From: a virus
DNA: 23,990 bases
Direction: 5' to 3' (one strand)
IMG/VR virus record: IMGVR_UViG_3300017772_000130
Coordinates: 1-23,990 of that record
Shown: positions 21,671 to 23,990 of the stretch, piece by piece
How positions within the stretch are numbered: the first letter of the stretch is position 1
How the letters are laid out: each line of letters starts with the position of its first letter
The notes under the pieces: model-generated
The model's database searches: none
Seen by the model: only the letters and a program-made list of their open reading frames with translations
Told to the model about the DNA's origin: nothing
Translations under genes and position numbers: made by a program

Positions 21671-23683
21671 TTAACTGTTGTCATCTGTTTGAGTGGTTGA
21701 CTCACAATGGAATAAAGCAATCGTGTTATCATCATTTGTGAATGCAGAACCTGGTACTGTGATATTGCTGGAACTGTGTGTGTATCTGTTGTTGTTTGAC
21801 AATCTTATTTCATCTATGGTGTTGGTTCCTGAATTTGTTCCTTCTCCTGCTTGTCTATTACCAAAGAACAAGTTAGTGGTAGCACTTATGCTGTGTGAAG
21901 CAGATATCTTGTGTGTACCATCTAACCACAAATGGAACGAACCTGTGCCGTCGTACTGCATTGCAATATGATGAAAACTTGTGCCTGGATTGCCAAGATT
22001 TGTTTCACCGCCGTCGTGTGTGAAATATAAATTACCATCTGAATATGTGTGCAGTGTTAGACGGTTTGAACTGGTTGGAAAACCGTCACTGCTAAGGGAA
22101 CCTGTTGAAAATAGTTTTGTTGTTTTGTTTGATGTGCCACCATCACTGATTTTAAATCTAAATTCCAATGTTAATGTTTGGTCATCATCAAATTCAAACC
22201 CTGCAGGTAACATATTCAAATAAGCGTGTGATCCGCCAGCACTTAATTGTAGTGCATTGTTGAATACACCGCTTGATGTTTGTGTCCATCCACCATTGCT
22301 CCATTCTGATAGAGCTCTTGGTCCAACATCTTTGGTTGTTGTGTCATTATTTGAACCTTCAAAGTGTAGCAAGAGTTTTGTATAACCATCTGCCTCAAAA
22401 GCAGATGTGGGTGGTGTGAATGCTTGACTGTATCTTGCCACACTCGAATGTCTGAACTCATCTACATAACCTACAATTCCAAATCCTCCACCTCCAAGAT
22501 ATACACCTATCCTGTAATCGTTGTTGACAAAATTCGTGCTGTTGGAAACACTTGCTAATGATGTGCCATCTCTATAAAAATGTAGTGTGCCTGATTTTCT
22601 AACAATCGCCAAATGATACCATTGTCCTGTGCTCATGCCATGACTGGCTTTAAGCAGTTCTGAGTTACCATTTCTTATTACAAATTGACTTGATGAGTTA
22701 AAGTATCCATTCAGTCTGCTGGAAACACCACTTCCAGTATCAAAAAAGTATCTGCCGTGCACTGTGGTAAAATCTGTTGGATAGTAGAAAAATTCTATAG
22801 TAAAATCACCTGAACCTATATTTAGATTTGCATGTTCAGGATCCACAGCATCATTGTTGCCATCTAACTCAACACTACTTCCACCAAATTTTGCTTGGTC
22901 TGTGGAGATATGAGCATTATCTGTCAGTGTGATTGGAACTGCTGAATCTATTCTTACTCCATCATCTAATATCACTGTGCTGTTGTTGTCTCCATCACCG
23001 TGTATCAATAGATGTGTGTGTTCATCTTTTGTGAATGCTGATGTTGGCACTGTGATAGATGCGCCCGAATATCTTGCGTGACCTTTTGAAATTCTAAATT
23101 CATCTACAAAACCTGGTGGTGTGTAATTTTCAGCACCAATAGAATTGTGCCATATTCTTATTTGATCGTGTGCGTAATTGTTTGAGTCGGAATATGTTGA
23201 ACCAACTTGCGTGCCATCTACATATAAACTAGTTGTGCCTGATTCACGACACAATGCAATGTGTTGCCATTGATTGGCAGACAAAACATTACTTGCTGTA
23301 ATTCGATTGGCACTGCTCACATACAGATAAAGGTCATCTGCTGATCCATCTGATGGATATGAATACAATAAAATTTTTGCGCCGTTGGAACCATTACGCA
23401 AATCAACTGCAAATCTGTCTAATGATGTCAAATAATTAAACCATTCGATTGTAAAATCACCTGTGCCAAAGTCTAGATTGTTGCCCACATCTGCAATTTG
23501 AATGTAATCACCTGTGCCGTCCATAGCAATTGATGCCCCACCAAATTTATTTTGAGTAGTTGAAATTTTTGTATCTCCAAATGCTTCAATCACCATTGAT
23601 TGAGATGTTCTTGGATTTGGATCTGCCGCTGTTGTGCTTGATACTTTGGATAATGTGTTTATTCTAAATGCACCTAGTGGCAT
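21671..23683 (-). CDS. Adhesin with three LamG-like domains
   Basis: This 670-residue protein has three concanavalin/LamG-like jelly-roll domains at about residues 48-204, 265-416 and 475-634. Each starts with a FGG or NALQL strand, carries a GDFTIE-type strand ('DFGTGDFTIEWF', 'NIGSGDFTIEFF', 'DQTLTLEFRF'), a W-HIA or W-HLAI strand, a 'YVDGT' or 'YRDGT' turn and a closing VDEFR or IDEIR motif. Each closing motif is followed by a linker of the form RY----TVP-SAF. LamG domains bind glycans or proteins, and in tailed phages they sit on fibres or the capsid surface. No signal peptide or membrane segment is present. The start ATG at 23683 follows GGAG. The role in receptor or surface binding is inferred from domain type. 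Confidence 0.85.
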   Translation of the reverse strand: MPLGAFRINTLSKVSSTTAADPNPRTSQSMVIEAFGDTKISTTQNKFGGASIAMDGTGDYIQIADVGNNLDFGTGDFTIEWFNYLTSLDRFAVDLRNGSNGAKILLYSYPSDGSADDLYLYVSSANRITASNVLSANQWQHIALCRESGTTSLYVDGTQVGSTYSDSNNYAHDQIRIWHNSIGAENYTPPGFVDEFRISKGHARYSGASITVPTSAFTKDEHTHLLIHGDGDNNSTVILDDGVRIDSAVPITLTDNAHISTDQAKFGGSSVELDGNNDAVDPEHANLNIGSGDFTIEFFYYPTDFTTVHGRYFFDTGSGVSSRLNGYFNSSSQFVIRNGNSELLKASHGMSTGQWYHLAIVRKSGTLHFYRDGTSLASVSNSTNFVNNDYRIGVYLGGGGFGIVGYVDEFRHSSVARYSQAFTPPTSAFEADGYTKLLLHFEGSNNDTTTKDVGPRALSEWSNGGWTQTSSGVFNNALQLSAGGSHAYLNMLPAGFEFDDDQTLTLEFRFKISDGGTSNKTTKLFSTGSLSSDGFPTSSNRLTLHTYSDGNLYFTHDGGETNLGNPGTSFHHIAMQYDGTGSFHLWLDGTHKISASHSISATTNLFFGNRQAGEGTNSGTNTIDEIRLSNNNRYTHSSSNITVPGSAFTNDDNTIALFHCESTTQTDDNS

Positions 23684-23692
23684 TGTGTCTCC

Positions 23693-23990
23693 TTAACTAA
23701 AGTTTGTGCTTAATGATGCCCAATAATTAGAACCATCATAAAATACACTCATGATATCTATTGCGCTTGCAGCAGTACTTAAAGTTTTTGTGCCGCCAGC
23801 AAATTTAAAAGTGGAACTTAGTGTTCTTCCGCCTGTTCCGTCTTGTGTGATTATTAAAGTTAAACTTTGACCTTGTTGTGGACTTGCAAATGCGTTTATT
23901 GTTAAATCACCACTAAGCGTAATTGTTTGTACTGGTCCATCATTAACATCTGGTGTTTTTGTGCCGCTTGTTGTGCCTATATCATGAACA
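23693..23990 (-). CDS. Tail fibre-like protein, C-terminal part (5' end outside window)
   Basis: The frame is open from the right edge to a TAA at 23693-23695 and gives 98 residues ending in SLSTNFS. This stretch is a homologue of the C-terminus of the fibre gene at 2352-3842: by hand alignment about 61 of 88 positions are identical, with only one gap. Shared blocks include TPDV-DG-VQT, SLTLII, KFAGGTKTLSTAA and FYDG. It is Gly/Ser/Thr-rich and looks like a beta-structured tip or trimerisation domain of a phage fibre. The next gene starts 9 bases after its stop, with GGAG between them, so the two are co-transcribed. The N-terminal part is not visible, so total length and attachment are unknown. 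Confidence 0.8.
   Translation of the reverse strand, partial: VHDIGTTSGTKTPDVNDGPVQTITLSGDLTINAFASPQQGQSLTLIITQDGTGGRTLSSTFKFAGGTKTLSTAASAIDIMSVFYDGSNYWASLSTNFS

Noticed and set aside
1-23990. CRISPR array, integrase, transposon or tRNA genes
   Set aside because: No regularly spaced direct repeats, no recombinase or transposase motifs, and no tRNA-like fold were found; the only clear tandem repeats are inside coding sequence.

Overview
The window is a contiguous piece of the virion-assembly region of an AT-rich, long-tailed double-stranded DNA phage, most likely a marine siphovirus. Every gene I trust lies on the minus strand, so transcription runs from high to low coordinates. Four features point to this: a terminase, portal, scaffold and capsid order; a tail tube gene followed by a frameshifting tail chaperone and a 718-residue tape measure; LamG-rich adhesins; and fibre motifs that I associate from memory with phages of marine bacteria. 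The order of the tail genes resembles alphaproteobacterial phages and gene transfer agents, but the host cannot be fixed from this sequence.

In transcription order. (1) 23990-18809: host-contact and virion surface genes. They are the end of a fibre gene, a protein with three LamG domains, a small conserved virion protein, a LamG protein with two kinds of internal repeat, and an Ig-like protein. (2) 18809-15737: small terminase, large terminase and portal. (3) 15744-14792: five very small, mostly lysine-rich genes where a head protease or MuF-type protein often sits. (4) 14730-13141: scaffold and major capsid protein, closed by an intrinsic terminator. (5) 13006-10633: head-tail connector, tail terminator, small acidic-tailed protein, tail tube, gp10-like protein and a tail chaperone pair made by -1 frameshifting. 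(6) 10670-3844: tape measure, distal tail protein, DUF2163-like hub, a GNAT acetyltransferase, a gpJ-like tail tip protein and a further tail-tip protein. (7) 3842-476: two fibre genes, a holin-like protein, a possible zinc protein and a glycosyltransferase with what looks like its own promoter and a structured leader. (8) 1-475: no convincing gene, some inverted repeats and weak plus-strand open frames.

The genes are tightly packed. Fourteen junctions have the form TAATG, where the stop and the next start share a base, and these fix several starts more exactly than ORF length does. The most notable points are the frameshift site with its complete 60-codon extension, the run of tiny basic proteins including a nested start behind a perfect Shine-Dalgarno, the acetyltransferase in the tail-tip block, an adhesin domain duplicated at opposite ends of the window, and an exact nine-residue repeat in the 668-residue adhesin. 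I found no CRISPR array, tRNA, integrase, transposase, lysogeny gene or replication gene.
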